Origin: Methylococcaceae bacterium
GTDB lineage: Bacteria > Pseudomonadota > Gammaproteobacteria > Methylococcales > Methylomonadaceae
DNA: 36,130 nucleotides
Direction: 5' to 3'
Assembly: GCA_006844705.1 (NCBI GenBank)
Contig: SPJS01000246.1
Location: 1-36,130 of the forward strand
The position numbers and the translations under genes are program-made. How positions within the stretch are numbered: position 1 is the first letter of the stretch; every line of letters begins with the position of its first letter. This document shows positions 25,141 through 32,251 of the stretch, in pieces. The notes beneath the pieces are model-generated. The model saw nothing but the letters and a program-made list of their open reading frames with translations. It made no database searches and was not told where the DNA came from.

Positions 25141-27078
25141 TCATTTTGCCAAAAACCAAGTATCCATCTTCCTGAATAACGGCTGGGCAAATGAATTTTC
25201 AATATTAGTAAAGTACAAACGACCTGCATTGGTGACTACGAAAACTGAACTAATGTGGTGAAGAAAAGCGGCAAAAATTGGATTAAGAAAACCGAATGTC
25301 GCCAGTGCCAAACCAACTATGTTGAACACAATGGCCCAGGCATAATTTTGCTGGATAATGCCGCCCATTTTTTGACTGAGCTGCAATACTTTGATTAAAT
25401 CTTTTGCATCATGACCGAGTATCACAATATCTGATGACGTTATCGCAAGATTAACATTTTTATGTCCGCCAATAGCAATACCTACATTGGCTGCTGCCAG
25501 CGCGGGTGCATCATTGACACCATCGCCTACCATGGCGACTTTTCCAGAGGCCTGATATTGTTTAACCAGTGCTGTTTTGTCTTTCGGTGTGTTATTAAAA
25601 TAATATTCGTCGGCATTAATATATTCAGCAACACGTTTAACTTCCTGCTCTTCATTATCACCTGTGGCAAGTATCACTTTTTCTATGCCAAAGGAATGAA
25701 TGGTATCTGTTAAATTTTTCATTTCAGCCAGCATGATGTCACGGATAACAATAATTCCTTTAACATCACCATCAACTGCAACCCAGATTGCCCGACCCGT
25801 ATAATCAACATCAGGCAATTCGATTTCCTGATTAAGCAACGTTTCGGCACTACCGATCAGAAGATGCTTATTTTCGATGATTGCTTTGATACCACGTCCG
25901 GGAAGATCTTCTGCCTGTTCAACAGGGCGAAAATGAATGACACCCTGTGTTTTAGCATAATTAATAATTGAACGTGAAATAGGGTGATCAAAACGGGATT
26001 CTACAGATGCAGTCAGCTCAAGCAGTTCCTGCTGAGGCATATTAATCTCAATTACCTGACTGACTTCAGGTTCTGCCAGCGTAACTGTTCCCGTTTTATC
26101 CAGAATTAAGGTTTTAATATCCTGCACATTTTCTAGCGGCTCTCCACCACGGGCTAAAATATTATCACCCGCCAGCCGACCGATATTGGCAGCAAACGCA
26201 GTGGGTGTAGCTAACGCCCAAGCGCATGGGCACATAACGGCTAATGCGGTTGCCATTAAATGCAGGCTACCTGTTACAAATAATAGCAGGAAGGCATAGG
26301 CAGTGACTGATAACAGCAGAATTTGCACCGTGGTATCAGCACGCCTTTGCAGGTCAGATTTTTTTGATAAGCTGGCTTCAATTTCCTGTGCGATGACGGC
26401 CATAAATGAGTCATCCCCGTTTTTTTCAGCAGTGACTTGTAGCGGCGCCGTCAGGTTTAAGGTTCCGGATGTCACAAAACTCCCCGTTTCTTTATAGACT
26501 GGAAAAGGTTCGCCAGTAACGAATGACTCATCAATAGATGATGCGCCTTCTGATATTTTGCCATCGATGGCGATCATCGCCCCTTTGGGCACAATAATAA
26601 GATCATTTTTTTGTATTTCGCAAATCGGTATTTCCTTGATCTTGTCACCCGCTAGTACTTGGGCTGTTTTTTTACCTTCCTGAATCAGGCTTTCTATTTT
26701 TTCCCGGTTTTTTCTGATAATCCTGAATGAAATATACAAGCCCAGCCCGATAAACCATGCCACCATCGCTCCACTTAATGGTTCACCGTCTATCAATGTT
26801 ACGGTCATTACCAGTACAATTAACAGTTCAGCAGAGACTTTTTTCATTAACAGCAAAGCCTTTAAAAAACCTTCCAGGTATATCCCCAGACAAACTAGAT
26901 AAAAAGGCATTCCAAGCCAATACAGAACAGGCACGACATAAAGTGCATCCAAAGCAAAGCAGACGACCGGAATGATCGAGGCAATAACACGCAACAGCAT
27001 GATGTCTTTATGTGGGCTGATTTTTAGAAGCTCAGCATCCATTTTGTCGAAATATAATTTATAGTCTGATTTCTGCAT
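25141..27078 (-). CDS. Heavy-metal P1B-type ATPase without N-terminal metal-binding domain
   Basis: The protein has 645 residues. P-type ATPase hallmarks are the phosphorylated Asp in DKTGTVT (about 326), the actuator-loop TGEP, the nucleotide-binding DHPISRS, and GDGVNDAPALA (about 515-525). The transport helix carries CPC (about 281-283), as in Cu+ and Zn/Cd-type P1B pumps. A cytoplasmic metal-binding domain (CxxC) is absent, as the protein begins with a short charged tail and goes straight into the membrane. Two His in FLHHISSVF near the C-terminus are unusual and could be metal ligands. The gene starts 28 bp after the FeoAB stop, with AGAGG before the ATG, so it is in one operon with iron uptake. 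The pumped metal is not evident. Confidence 0.87.
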   Translation of the reverse strand: MQKSDYKLYFDKMDAELLKISPHKDIMLLRVIASIIPVVCFALDALYVVPVLYWLGMPFYLVCLGIYLEGFLKALLLMKKVSAELLIVLVMTVTLIDGEPLSGAMVAWFIGLGLYISFRIIRKNREKIESLIQEGKKTAQVLAGDKIKEIPICEIQKNDLIIVPKGAMIAIDGKISEGASSIDESFVTGEPFPVYKETGSFVTSGTLNLTAPLQVTAEKNGDDSFMAVIAQEIEASLSKKSDLQRRADTTVQILLLSVTAYAFLLLFVTGSLHLMATALAVMCPCAWALATPTAFAANIGRLAGDNILARGGEPLENVQDIKTLILDKTGTVTLAEPEVSQVIEINMPQQELLELTASVESRFDHPISRSIINYAKTQGVIHFRPVEQAEDLPGRGIKAIIENKHLLIGSAETLLNQEIELPDVDYTGRAIWVAVDGDVKGIIVIRDIMLAEMKNLTDTIHSFGIEKVILATGDNEEQEVKRVAEYINADEYYFNNTPKDKTALVKQYQASGKVAMVGDGVNDAPALAAANVGIAIGGHKNVNLAITSSDIVILGHDAKDLIKVLQLSQKMGGIIQQNYAWAIVFNIVGLALATFGFLNPIFAAFLHHISSVFVVTNAGRLYFTNIENSFAQPLFRKMDTWFLAK

Positions 27079-27106
27079 AGGTTCGCCTCTCGTTTTTTGC
27101 TGAGAC

Positions 27107-29656
27107 TTATTGATTCATTGACCGTTTTTCTAGTGTGCTATTTCGATCACGATTACCCCAATAACGAAATCCCAATATAACTGATAAAAAGATAACCGCA
27201 GTAGCCATTACCCAGCTTATCGTTGCACCTGGATGCTGGCTAAAAGTCGCTACTTGATAGAACAGCGTTGCAGTCAAGTAAGCGATGCCTGTTGCCCAGA
27301 TTGACATAAAGGTAGTCCAGCCAAAACTGGATTCTTTATAGGCTGTAGAGGTAGTGGCAATGCAAGGAAAATATAGCAACACAAATAATAGATAGGCATA
27401 AGCACCTATTTGCCCATGAAAATTATTATGCAAGGCGGTAAAGAAAGGACTTTTGGATTGATCCTGTTTTGCTGAACCATTGATGCCCAGCATCTCGTTA
27501 ATCCCCATCGGGATGGTCATAAAGGACTGTTTGATTGCTTTCCAAAATTCGAAGCTTTTTTCTGTTTGTAGTCCTGTATGATTTGTTTCTGCATAGATGG
27601 TTTTTAAGCTGCTGATAACCACTACTTTGTGTAGAACACCCGTAAAAACAGCCACGGTTGCAGGCCAGTTTTCCTGGTCTATTCCCATCGGTTTTAATAA
27701 GGGTGTCACCGTGCGTCCGGCTGCGCTTAGTACTGAGTTTTCAATATTGTGTTCTCTAAACGAGCCATCTGTCCCCAGGCTGCTGAGTATATGCAGAATC
27801 AAAACCATGGTAATAATGATTTTTCCTACCCTGACAATAAAAGATTTAACCCGGGTCCAGGTATTGAGCCATACATTTTTCAGTTTTGGAACATGGTAGC
27901 TGGGGATTTCCATGACGACGAGCGAGAACTCTTCTTTAAGAAAGGTGTGCTTTAAAAGCATTGCAGTTAAAAATGCAGCACCTACTCCAATCATATAAAG
28001 GCTAAAAACAACCAATCCGCCATGTTCTGGAAAGAAAGCGGCGGCAAATAAGGTAAAAACGGCTAATCGAGCGCCACAGGCCATAAACGGATTTAGCAGA
28101 ATATTTAATAGACGGTCACGCGGTCTTTCCAAGGTGCGTGTTGCCATCATCGCAGGTACATTACAACCAAAGCCAAGGATTAAGGGCACAAAGGCTTTTC
28201 CAGGTAAACCCAAAACTCGCATAAAGCGATCCATGGCAAAAGTTGCACGAGCCATATAGCCTGATTCTTCTAAAATTGAAATAAATAGATATAAAAAACC
28301 CAGGATAGGAACAAAGGCCAGCACTTCACGGATGCCATTGCCGACTCCACCTGAAAGGAGGGTAATCAGCCACTGCGGACTGTCCATTAGGCTTAACAGA
28401 TAGTCTGAGCCATCGACAAAAATGGCCTGTGCAAAGTCTTTAACGAAAGGTTTAAATGCCCGGCCTAATTTGATGGTAAAGGTGAACATCAAATACATGA
28501 CACCGAAGAAAATGGGAATGCTTAAAAAGCGGTTCAAGATAACCTTATCTATGCTATCTGATAACTGCTTCCCTACATTTGATTGCTGTGTCAAGGTATC
28601 GCGAGTCAGTGTATTAATAAAACTATAGCGACTGTCGACGATTAAAATATCGGCTTCTTCCCCCGTTTTAGCTTCGATAGCCTGATAACAGTCATGGGCT
28701 GTAGTTTGCAGGGCTTCATCTGCCAGGCTCATGGCAAAACCATCTTTTTCCAGCAGTTTGACCGCCATCCATTGCGGGTTGATAGATTTATCATTTGATT
28801 GCTGCTCAATTAAAGGTGTTAATTGATTAATTGCAGATTCAATTTCTTTTGGGTATTTAACAGGCGTAGATGACAGTTGTTTTGTTTCTACCAGCTGATT
28901 AATTGTTGATTTCAGCGCATTCAGGTCTTTTGTTTGCGTTGCTACTAAAGACACTAATGGACACATGAGCCGACGGGCGATTTCATCACTGTCAATTTTA
29001 ATATCACGACCCGTTGCATCATCCATATTGTTAAGCACAACAACTAAGGGAATACGCATTTCCAACAACTGCAAGGTAAGGTACAGATTATGCTCAAGGT
29101 GTGTAGTATCAATAATATTGATAATCAAGTCAGCCTTTTGCGAGAGTATAAAGTCTCTGGCTACTTTTTCATCCAGTGACGTTGAATGGGCATTGACATC
29201 AAGGCTGTAGATGCCAGGTAAATCAACGACTTTAATCACTTTATTATCGTAGCGATATAGACCTGTTTTCTGCTCTACCGTAACGCCTGCCCAATTGCCA
29301 ACATGCTGCTTGGAACCAGTTAAGCCGTTAAATAATGTGGTTTTACCGCAATTGGGATTGCCGATTACTGCAACTCTCACTCCCTCTTTAAATGATTCAA
29401 TTTGTTGCGTTTTAGGTTGATGTTCCAATCGTTCTATTTGTATCGCAGAAACTTCGTTTTGGCGCAGACTAAGGTCAGTTCCTCGTACTCTAATTTCAAT
29501 CGGATCACCTAAAGGGGCAATGCGGATAACCGTAAATTCAGTCCCTGGTGTCAGCCCCATTGCCAGCATCTTTTGACGATAGGAAAGAAAACTTTTGTCA
29601 AACCCCAGAACTCGTCCAGTGTCTCCTACATTCAACTCTTTTAATCTAATCTTCAA
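27107..29656 (-). CDS. feoB: Ferrous iron transporter, FeoA-FeoB fusion
   Basis: The protein has 849 residues, almost exactly the sum of separate FeoA and FeoB. Residues 1-78 are an SH3-like FeoA domain (MLAMGLTPGTEFTVIRIAPL, GDPIEIRVRG). The FeoB G domain follows: G1 GNPNCGKTT (about 98), G2 region GNWAGVTVEQ, G3 VDLPGIYSL and G4 NNMDDA. The membrane core has the gate signature LGFGCNVPAMMATRTLE (about 495-511) and two inverted gate domains. It imports Fe2+ across the inner membrane, mostly under low oxygen. GGAGG precedes the ATG closely. No FeoC is seen. MITE copy B lies 92 bp upstream, between this gene and the broken NifX-like gene, so it may have changed the operon's transcription. Confidence 0.93.
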   Translation of the reverse strand: MKIRLKELNVGDTGRVLGFDKSFLSYRQKMLAMGLTPGTEFTVIRIAPLGDPIEIRVRGTDLSLRQNEVSAIQIERLEHQPKTQQIESFKEGVRVAVIGNPNCGKTTLFNGLTGSKQHVGNWAGVTVEQKTGLYRYDNKVIKVVDLPGIYSLDVNAHSTSLDEKVARDFILSQKADLIINIIDTTHLEHNLYLTLQLLEMRIPLVVVLNNMDDATGRDIKIDSDEIARRLMCPLVSLVATQTKDLNALKSTINQLVETKQLSSTPVKYPKEIESAINQLTPLIEQQSNDKSINPQWMAVKLLEKDGFAMSLADEALQTTAHDCYQAIEAKTGEEADILIVDSRYSFINTLTRDTLTQQSNVGKQLSDSIDKVILNRFLSIPIFFGVMYLMFTFTIKLGRAFKPFVKDFAQAIFVDGSDYLLSLMDSPQWLITLLSGGVGNGIREVLAFVPILGFLYLFISILEESGYMARATFAMDRFMRVLGLPGKAFVPLILGFGCNVPAMMATRTLERPRDRLLNILLNPFMACGARLAVFTLFAAAFFPEHGGLVVFSLYMIGVGAAFLTAMLLKHTFLKEEFSLVVMEIPSYHVPKLKNVWLNTWTRVKSFIVRVGKIIITMVLILHILSSLGTDGSFREHNIENSVLSAAGRTVTPLLKPMGIDQENWPATVAVFTGVLHKVVVISSLKTIYAETNHTGLQTEKSFEFWKAIKQSFMTIPMGINEMLGINGSAKQDQSKSPFFTALHNNFHGQIGAYAYLLFVLLYFPCIATTSTAYKESSFGWTTFMSIWATGIAYLTATLFYQVATFSQHPGATISWVMATAVIFLSVILGFRYWGNRDRNSTLEKRSMNQ

Positions 29657-29748
29657 ATGAAACCTCCAGCGCCGTGGCTTTTTGTGATTACTATCTGTTT
29701 GCCTTGTCAGTTATAAGATAAATTGGAAATTCTTAGTTCAACATCAAT

Positions 29749-29912
29749 TTAAGGAACCTCTGATTAAGTTGGTTAGAATTTAGCGCAGAAAAAACTGTCG
29801 CTATTTTTCGCGAAGTGAGCAGTAATAGTCATTCTATTGCGCCGATCTTCGTGGAAAATAGCGACAGTTTTAGCAAGCTAAAAATAATTGGACTTGATCA
29901 GAGGTTCCTTAA
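29749..29912 (+). mobile_element. MITE copy B, complete, TTAA target
   Basis: The element (29753-29908, 156 bp) is flanked by TTAA at 29749-29752 and 29909-29912. The internal arms AAAACTGTCGCTATTTTTCG and its near complement before AGCAAGCTA make it able to fold into one long hairpin. The right TTAA includes the TAA stop codon (minus strand) of the NifX-like gene, so the insertion hit exactly the end of that gene. Confidence 0.92.
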
Positions 29913-30271
29913 TTGGCATGTTTATGACTATGTTCATGAGGTTCAGCTGGAAGAGTAACTAAATTTCCTTTTAGAAAATCTTCAATTGCTTTATCAGGAT
30001 CAGTTTCTGATGTGATTAGTCCTTTACCCCCTATCATTTCAAGTCGACGCAGTAAACCGCTCCCCATGCCAGCGGCTATTAAAATCTTGATGTCATCGAC
30101 CGGGGAAAGATCATGAGGTGAGCTGTCGTGAAAGGATTGTTCTTTGCTTAACTCTAATAATTCTTTGTTTACAACACCACCATTTTCTACTTTATAAATC
30201 CAGAATTACCTGCAGCGTCCTGTGTGACCTGTAATTTCCCTTCTATTTTGACTTGCTACTGCAATTTTCAT
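29909..30271 (-). pseudogene. NifX/NifB-type (Fe-Mo cofactor biosynthesis-like) gene with one internal stop
   Basis: The 121-codon frame starts at ATG 30271 with GGAG nine bases before it. It begins MKIAVASQNRREITGHTGRC, the start of proteins of the dinitrogenase iron-molybdenum cofactor family, and ends in the His-rich EPHEHSHKH. The only defect is TAA at codon 22 (30206-30208), where relatives have lysine in CRKFWIY. One A-to-T change (AAA to TAA) explains it, and the remaining 98 codons stay in frame. Family members bind Fe-S or Fe-Mo precursors, and some are encoded beside feoB. It may be a new pseudogene, a sequencing error or, less likely, a readthrough gene. Its stop is shared with the MITE B target site. 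Confidence 0.85.
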
Positions 30272-30309
30272 AGTGAGCTCCTTTATTTAGCCACCTCTCT
30301 AAAACAATT

Positions 30310-30408
30310 CGGGGAGTCGCTATTTTTTGCGAAAGCTTGTTTTGGGCATCCCAGCCCAAGCAAGCGGCAAAAGCTTAATGCGACCGATTAGTCTGTAACT
30401 CATCCCCG
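30310..30408 (+). repeat. Hairpin repeat R1 (second small repeat family)
   Basis: Starting with CGGGGAGTCGC and ending with ACTCATCCCCG, this about 99-bp unit has imperfect inverted ends. A strong inner hairpin, CTTGTTTTGGGC pairing with GCCCAAGCAAG, spans 30336-30365. A diverged second copy lies at 31976-32050. It also shares GTCGCTATTTTTYGCGAA with the 156-bp MITE. Confidence 0.7.
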
Positions 30409-30433
30409 TATTTATTTGTAATTTTGATATGGG

Positions 30434-30782
30434 TCAACTTCCCATAACTTCACGCTCCGCCTCAAACCAGTCATTTAAGGAATCTCTGATTAAGTTGGTT
30501 AGAATTTAGCGCAGAAAAAACTGTCGCTATTTTTCGCGAAGTGAGTAGTAATAGTCATTCTATTGCGCCGATCTTCGTGGAAAATAGCGACAGTTTTAGC
30601 ACGCTAAAAATAATTGGACTTGATCAGAAGTTCCTTAAGTCTTGTCCAGGGTCAAATCCTCTATTTTCAGCTTTATAATATGCGGCTATAGCTATTGTTT
30701 GGTGTTGCTCATTGAGTAAATTTTTCTGTGTTGTAGCTATATTTTTATTCTTAGCTTCTTCATGGTTGTTTTTTAAATCCAT
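30434..30782 (-). pseudogene. DUF2934 gene interrupted by MITE copy C
   Basis: Removing one TTAA plus the 156-bp element restores a 62-residue protein in frame. It begins MDLKNNHEEAKNKN, carries AAYYKAENRGFDPGQDL and ends NDWFEAEREVMGS. Both halves match the DUF2934 pattern (AYY, RG, DL, DW, AE). After insertion the frame runs from PGQDL into the element and stops after RNF, losing the conserved DWFEAE end. ATG 30782 is preferred over the TTG at 30815 because AAGGA precedes it. The family is small, cytoplasmic and of unknown function. An FNR-type box lies 65-78 bp upstream. Confidence 0.9.
30475..30638 (+). mobile_element. MITE copy C, inserted in the DUF2934 gene
   Basis: The element (30479-30634, 156 bp) is flanked by TTAA at 30475-30478 and 30635-30638. 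Its outer ends differ by single bases from the other copies (GGAATC on the left, GAAGTTCC on the right). The interrupted coding frame proves that TTAA was duplicated on insertion. Confidence 0.93.
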
Positions 30783-30846
30783 TTTTAGATCCTTATTGGA
30801 AAGTTTCTCGGTCAATATAGGCTATTGCAAATCAAGAACTTTTCAA

Positions 30847-30860
30847 TTGACTATTATCAA
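30847..30860 (-). promoter_or_regulatory. FNR-type box upstream of the DUF2934/NifX/FeoAB block
   Basis: TTGAC-TATT-ATCAA matches nine of ten fixed positions of the FNR/ANR/DNR consensus TTGAT-N4-ATCAA. It lies between the Crp/Fnr gene (93 bp downstream of its stop) and the DUF2934 start, roughly where an activator site would be. TATATT on the minus strand at about 30819-30814 could be the -10 box. The adjacent regulator is the natural candidate to bind here. Confidence 0.6.
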
Positions 30861-30952
30861 GAATCACCATTTATTAAGCGCGTCAGATTGTCGCAGATTT
30901 TTCGCTTAGTAAAGCTACTCAAATTTCTCTGCAAAAAAACACTATATAGACA

Positions 30953-31651
30953 TTAATTTTTATGCTGAAAAATATCAGATGTCAGATCTACAGAATCACA
31001 GAGTTTTTCAATATCTGGAAAATACACTTTATGATTCTTTTCAAGTAATAAACTTTCTTTTTTAAACTTTCGGAATAAACGAGAGAGGGTTTCTGGCTGC
31101 ATACCTAATTGGGAGGCTAATACCGATTTAGTATCTGTTAATGCGATAAACAATTCGGAGTTTTTTTGAGTTTGATAAAGCTCCGCAAAATGTATAACTA
31201 AGCGTTGCCCTGCATCTGGATGGGATAATTTATCTATCGTATTTATTAGATGTAGCATATGCCCCCCAATGCAACCGAGTAGACGTTCTGCCAATTGAGG
31301 AGAATGGGTAGTCAAATCAATCAGTATCTCTTTATTGATTTTGATAAGCTCACAATCTTGTTCTGCCTGAGCAGTCATCGGATATCTGCTGTTTGGAATA
31401 AACATCAGCATAACCCCCATTGAATCGCCTTTTTCATGGATTCCAAAAACTTTTTCTCTTCCTGCAGAAGATATTCGGAATAGCTTTATCTTACCGGATT
31501 TAATTAAATAAAACGCAGTAGCTGAATCACCATAGTGGAACAATATTTGTCTTTTGGAGAGCTGAATGTTTCGACCAATATCTAACATTTTTTTTTGTTC
31601 TCTATCAGTCATCAACTGCAGTATATTATTATCTAAGGTATTGTGATTCAT
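30953..31651 (-). CDS. Crp/Fnr-family transcription regulator
   Basis: The protein has 232 residues. A cyclic-nucleotide-binding-like sensor barrel covers about 15-125 (FHYGDSATAFYLIKSGKIKL). A long dimer helix and a winged helix follow, with recognition segment LASQLGMQPETLSRLFRKFK (about 175-194). The E-T-L-S-R residues fit FNR/DNR-like readers of TTGAT half-sites. The four cysteines of FNR's iron-sulfur cluster are missing at the N-terminus, so it is not a classical oxygen-sensing FNR. A haem-based NO sensor of DNR type, or another effector, is possible. The gene lies between the divergent pta-ackA genes and the iron block, and both neighbouring promoters carry full or partial FNR-like boxes. 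Confidence 0.88.
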   Translation of the reverse strand: MNHNTLDNNILQLMTDREQKKMLDIGRNIQLSKRQILFHYGDSATAFYLIKSGKIKLFRISSAGREKVFGIHEKGDSMGVMLMFIPNSRYPMTAQAEQDCELIKINKEILIDLTTHSPQLAERLLGCIGGHMLHLINTIDKLSHPDAGQRLVIHFAELYQTQKNSELFIALTDTKSVLASQLGMQPETLSRLFRKFKKESLLLEKNHKVYFPDIEKLCDSVDLTSDIFQHKN

Positions 31652-32251
31652 TTTTTTAACGATTTAATGTTGAAAGAGCAGTCAGAATATAAGAGCCTCA
31701 TGGAATAAGCGGGTGTTATTTGTGTAGCATATGTAATGAAAATTCAAAATCATTAAGACAACCAAAACTACTTTTATCTTCAAGTCTTATAAAGTTAACA
31801 ATTATCAATGAAAATAATTACATATAATGATTGAATAATTTACAACATACTGACGGAAAAAATTTATTATTTCTTTTCCGTTAAGCAAAGAGAAATTTTG
31901 GTTTTGCTATGGCCTCATGAATTAGGGAAAACAGCTTTGTTCAGAGCACTACAAAATTTACTACGTTATCAAGTGCGGGGAGTCGCTACTTATGCGAAAT
32001 CTTGTTTTGGACCTCCCAGTCCAAGTAAGCGACAAAAATTTAACGCGACCACTAATGGCACTGATTCACGAGGACAAAACATTGCGCCATGGTCACTATC
32101 ACGGACTAAACGCCTTCTTTTCGCTAACGCTCCGTTTCCAAGATTTTCAGCGACGGAATTGGCAACAGGAAAACCCGGGATTCCTTTTCTTTCACATGCT
32201 GAGAAGAAACTGGCAGAAATGCCGAATGCACTAAAAAATGCCTAAACCTAT
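31652..32251. other. Regulatory region between the Crp/Fnr gene and pta
   Basis: The 600-bp region carries a degenerate FNR-like site, TTAAC-AATT-ATCAA (31795-31808), with one perfect half. It also carries a hairpin, ACGGAAAA with TTTTCCGT (31853-31881), and repeat R2 (31976-32050). Open frames at 31898-32245 and 31992-32234 match no family and start within or next to the repeat; I do not call them genes. Whether R2 is transcribed as part of the pta leader is unknown. Confidence 0.5.
31976..32050 (+). repeat. Hairpin repeat R2, diverged copy of R1
   Basis: It aligns with R1 from CGGGGAGTCGCTA through GCGACC. The hairpin is kept: CTTGTTTTGGAC pairs with GTCCAAGTAAG (32001-32029). At one stem pair, G-C in R1 is A-T in R2, a compensatory change that argues for selection on, or mechanistic maintenance of, the fold. 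Confidence 0.65.

Noticed and set aside
25141..27078. Firm assignment of the P-type ATPase as ferrosome FezB
   Set aside because: Only its place next to feoB suggests iron; the CPC motif is that of common Cu or Zn pumps and no other fez gene is recognised.
30953..31651. Classical oxygen-sensing FNR
   Set aside because: The N-terminal cysteine cluster that holds the iron-sulfur centre is absent, so only Crp/Fnr family, possibly DNR-like, can be supported.
31898..32245. Plus-strand 115-codon frame before pta
   Set aside because: It runs through the hairpin repeat R2 and matches nothing; a second frame over the same bases is equally long.
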